Below, piece by piece: positions 1 through 6,266 of a stretch of DNA of 12,389 nucleotides. The position numbers and the translations under genes are program-made. Every line of letters starts with the position of its first letter. Position 1 is the first letter of the stretch. The stretch is from Methanobacteriaceae archaeon. Its GTDB lineage: Archaea; Methanobacteriota; Methanobacteria; Methanobacteriales; Methanobacteriaceae. The notes beneath the pieces were generated by a model that saw only the letters and a list, made by a program, of their open reading frames with translations, did not search any database and was not told the origin of the DNA. Location of the stretch: assembly GCA_900766745.1 (NCBI GenBank), contig CAAFWR010000115.1, positions 1-12,389 of the forward strand, in the 5' to 3' direction.

Positions 1-1
1 A

Positions 2-226
2 TCAGATTACGGATATGTTTTCAGAAACGGAACAATCGCAATCCATCATGATATGTTTACCAACCCTGATTTATTGGATATTTTCATTAACAAATTTTGT
101 GTACCAGATTTTGTCAGACCAATTCAGTATGGGCTTGCGAACAGTATTCTTGTTCAACTTTTACCAGAGGTTTATGAGAAAATAAAAGAAAATATTGCAA
201 AAGAAGAATTGGAGGAAAACGTATGA
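2..226 (+). CDS. C-terminal part of an unknown protein (cut by left edge)
   Basis: An open frame runs from the left edge for 74 codons to a TGA at 224-226. The visible part reads SDYGYVFRNGTIAIHHDMF near its start and ends in a charged, probably helical tail (VYEKIKENIAKEELEENV). The stop overlaps the next gene's ATG as ATGA, and that gene's ribosome binding site (GGAGGA) lies inside this frame, so the two are translationally coupled. No membrane segment or known motif is visible. I do not recognise the family. The real start lies outside the window. Confidence 0.75.
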   Translation, partial: SDYGYVFRNGTIAIHHDMFTNPDLLDIFINKFCVPDFVRPIQYGLANSILVQLLPEVYEKIKENIAKEELEENV

Positions 227-552
227 AAACAATCAAAGCAAAAATCGTAAAAAAGACTCGAAATATTTCTGAAGGTACTACGCCTGATTCGAGTGTCCCA
301 GCCTTTGACCAGATGTATTACACATTTGAAATCGGAGAAAATAAATTTGTAGATATCTTGTGTATTACTGACCATATTCATGGAAATCAGTGTGCGGAAA
401 CAGTCGTCATAGAGCACGACAAATCTGTATATAGTGTAGTGGACGGAAAGTACAGAATGTATTCAGAAGAAGCTTTGTCTTCAGATTTGGAAGCCACTCT
501 AAAAGATATGGCAATTAACGCCTATAACAGCGAATATCAATACAAATGGTAA
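223..552 (+). CDS. Small unknown protein, 109 aa
   Basis: The start is ATG 223, with GGAGGA seven bases upstream and a 4-base ATGA overlap with the preceding frame. The protein is soluble and mixed alpha/beta by eye: a basic N-terminus (KTIKAKIVKKTR), a central stretch with alternating hydrophobics (YYTFEIGENKFVDILCI), then a DGKYRMYSEEAL segment leading into a probable C-terminal helix. It has two cysteines but no metal-type Cys pair. It is the last gene of its transcription unit, because a terminator follows about 50 bases downstream. Family not recognised. Confidence 0.75.
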   Translation: MKTIKAKIVKKTRNISEGTTPDSSVPAFDQMYYTFEIGENKFVDILCITDHIHGNQCAETVVIEHDKSVYSVVDGKYRMYSEEALSSDLEATLKDMAINAYNSEYQYKW

Positions 553-600
553 TTTGGCAAATATATTGCAGTTAGAAATAACTAACTATATAGTAAATCG

Positions 601-622
601 GGAACATTATGTTCCTTTTTTT
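601..622 (+). terminator. Rho-independent terminator after the 223 gene
   Basis: GGAACA pairs with TGTTCC across a three-base TTA loop and is followed by seven T (616-622). It sits between the 223 gene and the promoter at 645 and separates two transcription units. The stem is short, but the T-run and position fit. Confidence 0.75.
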
Positions 623-644
623 GTGTGAAAGTAAGTGATATATG

Positions 645-673
645 TTGCAATATACACTTACATATGGTACAAT
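645..673 (+). promoter_or_regulatory. Sigma-A promoter P1 with extended -10
   Basis: TTGCAA (645-650) is followed after 17 bases by TACAAT (668-673), preceded by ATATGG. Hexamers and spacing are near ideal for a primary sigma factor. An inverted repeat (ACATAT 660-665 and ATATGT 674-679) straddles the -10, so a repressor could act here. The same architecture recurs at 4198, 5616 and 10341. It drives the operon starting at 729. Confidence 0.8.
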
Positions 674-728
674 ATATGTGTAAAGAAAAGAAATTAAAGA
701 AATCAATGGTTTAAAAGGAGAGAGTCAT

Positions 729-1076
729 ATGTCAGCGAGTAAAACAAAGGAAATAAACAATTTAAATGATTTTCAAGAAGGAATCTTTAAAATAGAGCGC
801 AACGGAAAGATTATTGCTTTAACAAAAGAAGAAATAGAACAATTCAAATTTCTAGACACAGCTTTAAAAGGTAGAGAAGAACTGATGGTGGATAATATAT
901 TTATCTTGCAGGAAAACGGCCCAAACAGCAAGGCTATGGAAATTGTGTGGGATAGTCCAGAGCTTTGTTTTGATATTCAAACCAGATATGAACAGGAACT
1001 TGATTGTCCAGAACTTGAAAAGAAGTTTTTACCTAGACGAATTGAAGTTTATAAGAAGTTTTTTAGCAAAGATTAA
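729..1076 (+). CDS. FxI-RNGK family paralog 1, 115 aa, unknown function
   Basis: The start is ATG 729, after AAAGGAGAGAG. Residues about 8-50 carry the shared signature: a segment beginning NNLNDFQEGIFKIERNGK, then IIALTKEE, then F-K-F-L-D-T-A and KGREEL. By eye this is a beta-hairpin followed by a helix. The C-terminal half is helical and acidic, with C-F-D-I and E-V-Y-K-K-F-F near the end. About three quarters of the N-terminal 46 residues match the next gene, so the two look like a tandem duplication. Related copies occur at 1630 (C-terminal), 4728 (N-terminal) and 8681. First gene behind promoter P1. The family has no function I can name. Confidence 0.85.
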   Translation: MSASKTKEINNLNDFQEGIFKIERNGKIIALTKEEIEQFKFLDTALKGREELMVDNIFILQENGPNSKAMEIVWDSPELCFDIQTRYEQELDCPELEKKFLPRRIEVYKKFFSKD

Positions 1077-1094
1077 AGGAAAAGAGGAAGTTTT

Positions 1095-1445
1095 ATGACA
1101 GTAAACAAAGCAAAAGAAATAAACAACCTAGACGATTTCCAAGAAGGTGTCTTCAAAATAGAACGTAACGGTAAAATCATCACCTTTACAAAAGAAGAAA
1201 TGGATGCGTTCAGATTTTTTGACACGGCTTCCAAAGGCAGAGAACTTCTAGTTAAAGATCAGCCGGACACAGCAGAAGAAATAACCGGCGAAGCAGTCAG
1301 CGAAGCTTGGAAGAATGCGGATAAATGTTTTGAAATTTATAAAGCTTGTGAAAACGCTGTCCTAACTCACGATTTGTATTGGGAGCGTTTCCATAAAATA
1401 GCTAAGGTGTATAGAAAATACTTCATTATTGATTCTGAATTTTAG
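1095..1445 (+). CDS. FxI-RNGK family paralog 2, 116 aa, unknown function
   Basis: The start is ATG 1095, 18 bases after the 729 gene and preceded by AAAGAGGAAG. It opens with MTVNKAKEINNLDDFQEGVF and continues with IERNGKII, TKEEMDAF and a KGRELL helix, paralleling its neighbour; the DNA is also visibly similar there. The C-terminal half has diverged, although K-C-F-E-I and V-Y-R-K-Y-F correspond to C-F-D-I and V-Y-K-K-F-F in paralog 1. The conserved front and drifting back suggest the front does the shared job and the back decides specificity; that is inference. Confidence 0.85.
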   Translation: MTVNKAKEINNLDDFQEGVFKIERNGKIITFTKEEMDAFRFFDTASKGRELLVKDQPDTAEEITGEAVSEAWKNADKCFEIYKACENAVLTHDLYWERFHKIAKVYRKYFIIDSEF

Positions 1446-1479
1446 TATGACAAGCCGATAATATAAGGAGGTAAAACAC

Positions 1480-1623
1480 ATGATAAAAACTCAACAAATC
1501 AAATCAAGCCAAGTAATCAATGGTTTCCGTCTGGTTCAAAATACAGAAGACTTGGTGGTACTGGAAGTGGCTGTTCACAGCCCTCTGGAAGTAGCTTTGC
1601 ATCCGTATCTCAATACGGATTGA
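1480..1623 (+). CDS. 47-codon frame; 5' part of a gene split by in-frame TGA
   Basis: ATG 1480 has the best ribosome binding site of this region (AAGGAGG, good spacing). It encodes a short frame with QVINGFRLVQNTEDLVVLEV and ends with PYLNTD before TGA 1621-1623. The frame downstream of the TGA is the same one used by the 257-codon ORF at 1630, which has no ribosome binding site of its own. The likeliest reading is one gene, 1480-2403 (307 codons plus stop), interrupted by a nonsense codon. TGG to TGA is a single change. Alternatives are a real 47-aa protein, programmed readthrough, or a sequencing error. Confidence 0.6.
   Translation: MIKTQQIKSSQVINGFRLVQNTEDLVVLEVAVHSPLEVALHPYLNTD
1601..1620 (+). 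repeat. Perfect 8-bp hairpin directly before the in-frame TGA
   Basis: ATCCGTAT (1601-1608) pairs perfectly with ATACGGAT (1613-1620) across a CTCA loop. The TGA at 1621 follows with no gap. There is no T-run, so it is not a terminator. It lies within the coding frame, so codon choice alone could explain it, but the exact abutment with the stop is striking. Confidence 0.6.
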
Positions 1624-1629
1624 AAATAT

Positions 1630-2403
1630 GTGTCTGTCTCCAAAGGTGTAAATAATACATTAACTATCATTGATAAAGATGGAAAATCTAAAATGTATCA
1701 AATCAATCACTTCTCATCAAAAGACTGTATCAAAGAACTTCCTGTACAGATTTCAAAACTTCGCAAAAAAGTCTTGGAAACCATCTTTAAATATGGAATC
1801 TTGATTGAAGTTCCTTCTTTAGAACTTCCTGAAAAACTTCAAATCAAGCAGACTTCTTTTGGTGGAGCGTATACGGTTGAAGGTGCGTGCAATGTAATTG
1901 TTGCAGACAAGAACACACCATTTGAAAAAGTTATTGAAAAGGTGGAATCTTATTTAGGAATTCACGTAACAGAAACGAATAAAGATTCGGATATAACAAA
2001 TGGTTATTCTTGGACAGTGTGTTATGAATCTGTCGAGGATTTTAAAAAGTCTTTAAACAGACTCGAGACATTCCCAGAATCTTTTCAGATTTATCGAGAT
2101 GGTAAAACAATTACTCTAACCAGAGATGAATTGTATGATTTTCACCGTCTTGATGGGGCTGTAGGAGGAATGTTAACTTTAGATTCCTACAAAAGCATGG
2201 CTGATTCTGAAGATATTCCAATCATCGAAGAACTTTGTAAAGACGAGGAAGTGTGTTTTTCACTGGATATGGATGTTCAGGATAAAATATTTATAGCTCA
2301 TAATATTGGTGAAATTGAAGCGGGTGTTTGTGAAAAGTATATTGATAGGTATCGAAAAGAGCATGATTTACCTGTTAAAAGTAGCATGAAACATTTAGAT
2401 TAA
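1630..2403 (+). CDS. Larger protein with C-terminal FxI-RNGK domain; downstream part of the split gene
   Basis: The open frame has 257 codons from GTG 1630, a start with no Shine-Dalgarno in front of it, in the same frame as the 1480 frame. Residues 1-130 hold an unrecognised mixed domain (DKDGKSKMYQINHF, LRKKVLETIFKYGILIEVPS, then VIVADKNTPFEKVIEKVESYL). From about residue 137 the shared family appears: SVEDFKKSL, FQIYRDGKTITLTRDEL, FHRLDGAVGG, later EEVCFSLDMD. The downstream frame shows no decay, so the break is either recent or tolerated. If translated alone it would need reinitiation after 1623. No function can be assigned to the first domain. Confidence 0.7.
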   Translation: MSVSKGVNNTLTIIDKDGKSKMYQINHFSSKDCIKELPVQISKLRKKVLETIFKYGILIEVPSLELPEKLQIKQTSFGGAYTVEGACNVIVADKNTPFEKVIEKVESYLGIHVTETNKDSDITNGYSWTVCYESVEDFKKSLNRLETFPESFQIYRDGKTITLTRDELYDFHRLDGAVGGMLTLDSYKSMADSEDIPIIEELCKDEEVCFSLDMDVQDKIFIAHNIGEIEAGVCEKYIDRYRKEHDLPVKSSMKHLD

Positions 2404-2433
2404 AATGGTTCAATGTAATTGTTCGTAATTGTT

Positions 2434-2455
2434 GACATCCACAAAGGGTGTCTTT
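2434..2455 (+). other. Weak hairpin between the 1630 and 2483 genes
   Basis: GACATCC pairs with GGGTGTC (one G-T pair) around an ACAAA loop, followed by only three T. It could be a weak attenuator or a processing site. A tandem 9-base repeat GTAATTGTT (2415-2423, 2425-2433) lies just upstream. A TTGACA at 2432-2437 lacks a matching -10. Confidence 0.35.
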
Positions 2456-2482
2456 AAGGCAAATATATAAGGAGGACACAAT

Positions 2483-3112
2483 ATGAGTTACGATACGTGT
2501 TTGGCAATTCGCCAGTACAAAGATGAAGCAGAAAGGGAAGCAGTCCATAAAGAAGCCTTCTTAAAAATGCAGGAGTATGTAGACAAAGATGGAAATTATT
2601 TTGATGAAAGTGAATGGAGAAAGAACTGTTTTGATTTTGATAAGGAACTTGAAATTTACGCATCAGATTCAACCATGTCTATGATTCGCAATAATCCAAA
2701 TTTCATTCCTGAAAAGGTCATTGATGATTTTCGAGCAAAAACAGGTAAAGATTTTCTGATAAAAAAAGGAGAATATGATCTGGATGGGCTTAGAGTTGTT
2801 TCAGTTTCTAAAGAGGATGTGCTTTGTTTTATTCGGGATTATCATCAGGCGATTGCAGATTCCTACAAAAAGATGGCTGATCTTGCTAAAAATCCAAACT
2901 GGTTAAATCTAGATGAACTTCAAACCAGATTGCAAACACTAAATATGGTGTGGGGAGCTACGGCAAGCAGAGGTATTATGCTTAACAAAGATGGCAAGCT
3001 TAAAGTACCATATCCACTTTCTTGGAGTTATGAATACACAATTATCCAGCTTATTGAAATCGTCAATAAATATGACTGGAATTGTGTAGATGCCGTTTTG
3101 TATGGTAGATAA
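2483..3112 (+). CDS. Unknown protein, 209 aa
   Basis: The start is ATG 2483, behind AAGGAGGAC. The N-terminal half is rich in charged helix (QYKDEAEREAVHKEAFLKM, then a DESEWRKNCFDFDKELEIY stretch). The middle has a KTGKDFLIKKGEYDLDGL segment, and the C-terminal half has YHQAIADSYKKMADLAKNP and a hydrophobic ending around TIIQLIEIVNKYDW. There is no signal peptide, membrane span or metal cluster. It is the last gene of the P1 operon, followed 11 bases later by a terminator. Family not recognised. Confidence 0.8.
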   Translation: MSYDTCLAIRQYKDEAEREAVHKEAFLKMQEYVDKDGNYFDESEWRKNCFDFDKELEIYASDSTMSMIRNNPNFIPEKVIDDFRAKTGKDFLIKKGEYDLDGLRVVSVSKEDVLCFIRDYHQAIADSYKKMADLAKNPNWLNLDELQTRLQTLNMVWGATASRGIMLNKDGKLKVPYPLSWSYEYTIIQLIEIVNKYDWNCVDAVLYGR

Positions 3113-3123
3113 GTCCACATTTA

Positions 3124-3148
3124 GCTATCCAAAAGGATAGCCTTTTTT
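3124..3148 (+). terminator. Rho-independent terminator ending the P1 operon
   Basis: GCTATCC (3124-3130) pairs with GGATAGC (3135-3141) across an AAAA loop and is followed by six T at 3143-3148. This is the textbook form, placed just after the 2483 gene stops. Confidence 0.9.
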
Positions 3149-3198
3149 GTGTCTCAGCAGGCTGTTTTTTTAGTTCAATGTATATATCTATATATATT

Positions 3199-3218
3199 GT
3201 TTGAATTAAGTTTCAAAC
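3199..3218 (+). promoter_or_regulatory. Inverted repeat upstream of the 3236 gene
   Basis: GTTTGAA (3199-3205) pairs with TTCAAAC (3212-3218) across six bases, ending two bases before the GAAGGAG ribosome binding site. A possible -10 (TATATT, 3193-3198) lies against its left arm, but its -35 is poor. The repeat could be an operator or an mRNA hairpin near the ribosome binding site. Confidence 0.4.
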
Positions 3219-3235
3219 TAGAAGGAGAAAATTAT

Positions 3236-3742
3236 ATGGAAAAAGAACAAAAGGAAATGTGGAAGAACTGGGAAAGTTGGAAAGGTTTCAACGACTGGTT
3301 AAATTCAGAATTAAAGGAAGACTATATCAAAAAAGGAATATTGCCTCCCTTTACAGATCCTTTCGGAGGTGTATTCACTAGAATGATTCCAAGACAGTGT
3401 TTAGATGAATGTCCTAAAGATAACTGCATTCTTGTGAAAATGACTGGAATTTGCTGGGAATGGGATTCGCCCCAAGAACGTTATGCTTATGATCATGATA
3501 TGGAAGGTGATCGAGGATTCGCAGAAGAAGCTGTAGTCCAGATTGATTTGGATTTAACCTTCGAAAAAGTTTCTGATGATATTCTTCCAAAGATATTATG
3601 GGAGACGCTTTGCGATGCTGATATTGGCCCTTGGGAACCTGTTCGTTTTGAGTACGAAATTATCAACAAAGAACCATCAAAACCCGTAAAAGTTTCTTGT
3701 CTTTATGGCAACTGTAAAGTTGTTGAAAATTTGGAGAATTAG
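3236..3742 (+). CDS. Unknown acidic protein, 168 aa
   Basis: ATG 3236 is chosen because GAAGGAG lies nine bases upstream; an in-frame upstream codon would begin inside the preceding terminator. The protein starts with a Trp- and Lys-rich stretch (MWKNWESWKGFNDWLNSEL), then LPPFTDPFGGVFTRMIP, C-L-D-E-C-P-K-D-N-C, an acidic centre and a VRFEYEII strand near the end. Three cysteines at C-x3-C-x4-C look like a possible small metal site but lack a clear partner set. No family recognised. The next gene starts 1 base after its stop. Confidence 0.8.
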   Translation: MEKEQKEMWKNWESWKGFNDWLNSELKEDYIKKGILPPFTDPFGGVFTRMIPRQCLDECPKDNCILVKMTGICWEWDSPQERYAYDHDMEGDRGFAEEAVVQIDLDLTFEKVSDDILPKILWETLCDADIGPWEPVRFEYEIINKEPSKPVKVSCLYGNCKVVENLEN

Positions 3743-3743
3743 T

Positions 3744-3977
3744 ATGGAGTCAAAAGAATATTCGATTATTCGTCGAGTCAGAGAAGTTCCAGATATACCT
3801 ACGCAAACGTTAAAAGCACCTGATTTAGAAAAATCTTCAGTCATAGAAGTTCAGACCAATATGGGCAGTATGCCGATTGAAGATTATCGAGAGATAGTAG
3901 CTTCGCAGTCAGGTTTTGACAGCTATGATGAGATGTATCATCAGGGATATCGCATAGGAAACGGTTATGATAAATAA
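3744..3977 (+). CDS. Small unknown protein with conserved-looking C-terminal motif, 77 aa
   Basis: ATG 3744 follows a TTGGAGAAT ribosome binding site that sits inside the end of the 3236 gene, so the two are coupled. A longer frame from 3705 has no ribosome binding site and would overlap the neighbour. The C-terminal half (PIEDYREIVASQSGFDSY, then EMYHQGYRIGNGYDK) is dense in aromatics and glycine and looks like the conserved core. From memory, similar tails occur in proteins of gut Clostridia mobile elements, but I cannot name the family. A terminator follows about 40 bases later. Confidence 0.7.
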   Translation: MESKEYSIIRRVREVPDIPTQTLKAPDLEKSSVIEVQTNMGSMPIEDYREIVASQSGFDSYDEMYHQGYRIGNGYDK

Positions 3978-4019
3978 CAAAGAGTTCCAGTACAAACCAC
4001 TTTCCCAATATCTCTTTAA

Positions 4020-4048
4020 AGCGCCTAATCAGGTGCTTTTTCTTTTTT
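4020..4048 (+). terminator. Rho-independent terminator after the 3744 gene
   Basis: AGCGCCT pairs with AGGTGCT (one G-T pair) across an AATC loop, followed by five T, one C and six T. It closes the two-gene unit at 3236-3977. Confidence 0.85.
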
Positions 4049-4085
4049 CGAGATGTTTGAGAAACCCTCTCATCATCTTCGAGCT

Positions 4086-4108
4086 ATTTTCTATAAAATA
4101 TAGAAAAT
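4086..4108 (+). repeat. Perfect 10-bp inverted repeat in the intergenic region
   Basis: ATTTTCTATA (4086-4095) and its exact reverse complement (4099-4108) are separated by AAA. No T-run follows, and a proper terminator already lies upstream, so an operator or transcript-end structure is more likely than a second terminator. It is about 90 bases upstream of promoter P2. Confidence 0.65.
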
Positions 4109-4110
4109 CC

Positions 4111-4137
4111 TGTCCCAAATATAGTCAAAATGTCCCA
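4111..4137 (+). repeat. Direct repeat TGTCCCA, two copies 20 bp apart
   Basis: TGTCCCA occurs at 4111-4117 and 4131-4137, a 20-base period that puts both copies on about the same face of the helix. It lies in a 284-base gap without a credible gene, between a terminator and promoter P2. It could be a binding site for a dimeric regulator; two copies alone could be chance. Confidence 0.4.
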
Positions 4138-4197
4138 CAGCTCTATTCATGATTTTAGAAATATTTCATCATTTTCTTTAAAATGACTTATTTCTTG

Positions 4198-4226
4198 CTG
4201 CAATAAAGAGTGGTATATGGTATAAT
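4198..4226 (+). promoter_or_regulatory. Sigma-A promoter P2 with extended -10
   Basis: CTGCAA (4198-4203), 17 bases, then a perfect TATAAT (4221-4226) preceded by TATATGG. The core matches P1 almost base for base from ATATGG onward. It drives the 4262-5570 operon, whose first ATG lies 36 bases beyond the -10. Confidence 0.8.
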
Positions 4227-4261
4227 ATATGTACAAAGATAAATGAAAGAGGTGTATAGGT

Positions 4262-4480
4262 ATGTTACTTGTAGGTGATTTGATCTTTGATGAAGACGTT
4301 GAATTAAACTGCCATTATGCAGTATATGATTGCAGATATAGTGATTCCTGGCAAAAAAGTGAAGTACTATACGATAGCGAAACGGATAAATTTAAGCCGT
4401 TAGATATAGTTCTGGATATGCGTGTCAAAAATATCAGTATTTTGGAAAACAAACTTATCATTGAAGCCACGGAGAATTAG
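4262..4480 (+). CDS. Small unknown acidic protein, 72 aa
   Basis: The start is ATG 4262, after AAAGAGGTGTATAGG. The sequence is compact, probably beta-rich (LLVGDLIFDEDVELN, HYAVYDCRYSDSW, NISILENKLIIEATEN), with two cysteines. It is the first gene behind P2 and lies two bases before the next gene. As a small protein upstream of a Panacea-domain gene it must be considered a possible toxin partner, but nothing in the sequence points to a toxin fold, and small beta-rich proteins of this kind are common in phage early regions. Confidence 0.75.
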   Translation: MLLVGDLIFDEDVELNCHYAVYDCRYSDSWQKSEVLYDSETDKFKPLDIVLDMRVKNISILENKLIIEATEN

Positions 4481-4482
4481 CT

Positions 4483-4746
4483 ATGAGATATTTTGAAATC
4501 ATTTTCTCTGGTGGTTGCGATGATTCTGAATTGAGCATTTGTATTCTTGGAGAAGATAAACCAACCATTTCAGAAGCTGAGTTGTTTTGTAAAGATGATA
4601 TATCTCTTTTCAAGTGCAGCGGTGTGTCAGAAGTCATTGAACTATCTAGAGAAGAAGCATATCAGTCGTTCGATATGAGTTGTGAAAGCAAATTTCCTAT
4701 TTTTAAACGAGAAAGAGAGGAATCCTTATGGGAAAAGATAAATTAA
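4483..4746 (+). CDS. Small unknown protein, 87 aa, next to the Panacea fusion
   Basis: ATG 4483 follows ACGGAGAAT, which lies in the end of the preceding gene. The visible features are FSGGCDDSELSICILGE, a helix with AELFCKDD, then a segment V-S-E-V-I-E-L-S-R-E-E-A-Y-Q-S-F-D-M-S. Similar proteins are, as far as I recall, frequent hypothetical genes of gut Clostridia mobile elements. The gene overlaps the Panacea fusion by 19 bases, so the two are translationally coupled. That makes it the best positional candidate for a toxin partner, though no catalytic motif is visible. Five cysteines are spread through it without a metal-type pair. Confidence 0.75.
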   Translation: MRYFEIIFSGGCDDSELSICILGEDKPTISEAELFCKDDISLFKCSGVSEVIELSREEAYQSFDMSCESKFPIFKREREESLWEKIN

Positions 4747-5570
4747 ATTCGTTGCAGTCCTTTAAAGACGGATTTCAAATCGAAAGAAATGGGAGATTTT
4801 ACCGTTTAACACCAGATGAAATGTTTCGTTTTGAGCATTTACTGGTTGCAAGGAATGGTCAAGAGATTCTGAACAGATATTGTCCCAAAACAGATGAAGA
4901 ACAGGATATTATCGAGACAATTCGGGATGATGAAAAGATTTGTGAAAAGATTTGCTGTGATGTAAATTTCGCATATAAAAACAATTATCCAAACGTAGAA
5001 GATGATGTCTGTTATCAGAATATAGAGGAATATAAAGATGCTCACAAGCCATCTAATGAGCCTCCATTTACAGCTATAGATGTAGCACGTCATATTGTCA
5101 ATTATGTAAATCAGAATGGTGGTGTTATTTCAAATCTAAAACTTCAGAAGATTCTGTATTTCATTCAAGGAACATACCTGTCAACAGCAGGAAAATTATG
5201 TTTTCCTGATTTGATTCATGCTTGGGATTTCGGGCCAGTCATTCCCGAAGTTTATTATGAATTTAAAAGATTTGGAAGCAACAGTATTCCAACAATCCAT
5301 ACTATCTACAGTTCAAGACATGAAGCAGGATTGCCAAAATGCTGGGCGTATGAAGATAAAATAGAAGGAACTGAAGACGCCTTTGTAATCAACACAGTAA
5401 TTAATTCTATCGGTCAATATTCCACAACGGTTTTAGGTGATATTATTTATGATCATGGTGCTTGGACAAAGGCTAGAGAAACAGAAGATAAAATCATCTG
5501 TTGGGAAGATTTAAAGGACAGCTTTGATAATTTCGATAAGCAAAAGGGATGTAATGCAGATATAAAATAA
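4728..5570 (+). CDS. FxI-RNGK domain fused to Panacea (DUF4065, SocA/GepA-like) antitoxin domain
   Basis: ATG 4728 follows AGAGAGGAA. Residues 7-105 are FxI-RNGK copy 4 (LQSFKDGFQIERNGRFYRLT, F-E-H-L-L-V-A-R-N-G-Q-E-I-L). Residues 115-250 carry the classic Panacea pattern: FTAIDVARHIVNYV, LKLQKILYFIQGTYL, LIHAWDFGPVIPEVYYEFK, and a C-terminal YSTTVLGDIIYDHGAWTKAR. In PanAT systems, Panacea proteins neutralise diverse small toxins encoded next door; SocA is a proteolytic adaptor for the toxin SocB, and GepA is the phage-linked name. Panacea proteins often have an extra N-terminal domain, commonly HTH; here it is one the element also encodes on its own. The toxin, if any, is not identified. Domain call sure, role inferred. 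Confidence 0.88.
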   Translation: MGKDKLNSLQSFKDGFQIERNGRFYRLTPDEMFRFEHLLVARNGQEILNRYCPKTDEEQDIIETIRDDEKICEKICCDVNFAYKNNYPNVEDDVCYQNIEEYKDAHKPSNEPPFTAIDVARHIVNYVNQNGGVISNLKLQKILYFIQGTYLSTAGKLCFPDLIHAWDFGPVIPEVYYEFKRFGSNSIPTIHTIYSSRHEAGLPKCWAYEDKIEGTEDAFVINTVINSIGQYSTTVLGDIIYDHGAWTKARETEDKIICWEDLKDSFDNFDKQKGCNADIK

Positions 5571-5615
5571 GCAGTTAAGCATAATGAAATCATTCAAAAA
5601 AAGTAAAATTTATAG

Positions 5616-5644
5616 CTGCATAAAAGCGATATATGGCGTATAAT
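5616..5644 (+). promoter_or_regulatory. Sigma-A promoter P3 with conserved spacer
   Basis: CTGCAT (5616-5621), 17 bases, TATAAT (5639-5644), with ATATATGGCG just before the -10. The whole cassette, from the A-run near 5597 to the start codon at 5669, is nearly the same as P4 at 10320-10392, which marks it as a copied unit. It drives the 5669 operon. Confidence 0.8.
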
Positions 5645-5668
5645 ATATAAAGAAAAGAGGTAAAGTTT

Positions 5669-5884
5669 ATGAAAATTGTGATTTTGAAAGACATGGATGA
5701 TGGTAGCATATTAAGAATTCTTTCTTGTGCAGACGATGTGGATACAGATGCATTAGCAAAAGATATTCTTGAAAAAGAATATGAAATAGACGGTGAAATC
5801 AGATATATTGATGATGTTTGTGCCGAGCTTCAATCTAAGTATTCTTTTGAGTTCGTTAAGCATTATGGTGTTTATGGAGTTTAA
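5669..5884 (+). CDS. Small unknown acidic protein, 71 aa
   Basis: The start is ATG 5669, behind AAAGAGGTAAAG. The opening MKIVILKDMDDGSILRILS looks like two beta strands; DTDALAKDILEKEYEIDGEI is a probable helix, and the end is aromatic (FEFVKHYGVYGV). It is the first gene behind P3, with the next gene 15 bases downstream. Nothing identifies its function. The size and strongly acidic character would also suit a phage-encoded inhibitor of a host protein, but that is only a possibility. Confidence 0.75.
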   Translation: MKIVILKDMDDGSILRILSCADDVDTDALAKDILEKEYEIDGEIRYIDDVCAELQSKYSFEFVKHYGVYGV

Positions 5885-5899
5885 GGAAGGAAAAAAAAG

Positions 5900-6241
5900 A
5901 TGGTAACTAGAGCAGGGTGTGAAGAAGCAATCAATGAAATTTGTAAAAAGTGTTTTGAAAAGCACGAGTTAGAGTATGGACATCAACCTGTCAATTGTGC
6001 TTTTCGTGCTTTTGACAACGAAGATTGTCCAATGGTAACAGTGCTAAGAAAATTGATACAAGAGCATTTTGACGAAAAGGAAGCCCACAATGTATCTACG
6101 CAGATGCGTGCAAACCGCTGTGAACCTACGGAGCAGGGAAAGCAATTCGAAGAGCCATTTGAAGAAAAAGTTGAACCCTATGAAATGTGTTCGGATAGTT
6201 ATTGTGATGAATGTGCTTTTTATGATGATTGTTACAAATAA
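5900..6241 (+). CDS. Cys-rich small protein, 113 aa, probable metal site
   Basis: ATG 5900 follows AAGGAAGG. It contains nine cysteines: C-E-E-A-I-N-E-I-C-K-K-C near the N-terminus, N-C-A-F-R-A-F-D-N-E-D-C in the middle, and a C-terminal knuckle MCSDSYCDECAFYDDCYK (C-x4-C-x2-C-x5-C). The C-terminal cluster is compatible with zinc or an iron-sulfur cluster. The stretch between (about residues 65-95) is polar and Glu-rich, probably a linker. Similar CxxC-type tails occur in many small phage proteins of Bacillota. No named family recognised. Second gene of the P3 operon. Confidence 0.75.
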   Translation: MVTRAGCEEAINEICKKCFEKHELEYGHQPVNCAFRAFDNEDCPMVTVLRKLIQEHFDEKEAHNVSTQMRANRCEPTEQGKQFEEPFEEKVEPYEMCSDSYCDECAFYDDCYK

Positions 6242-6266
6242 AAACATAGAGAAAAGGGGTATAACT

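Noticed and set aside
3967..4152. 61-codon frame overlapping the end of the 3744 gene
   Set aside because: It has no ribosome binding site of its own, runs straight through the terminator at 4020-4048 and the inverted repeat at 4086, and its composition looks non-coding.
6069..6266. 66-codon upstream extension of the 6267 gene
   Set aside because: It overlaps the well-supported 5900 gene in another frame, while ATG 6267 has a good AAAAGGGG ribosome binding site.
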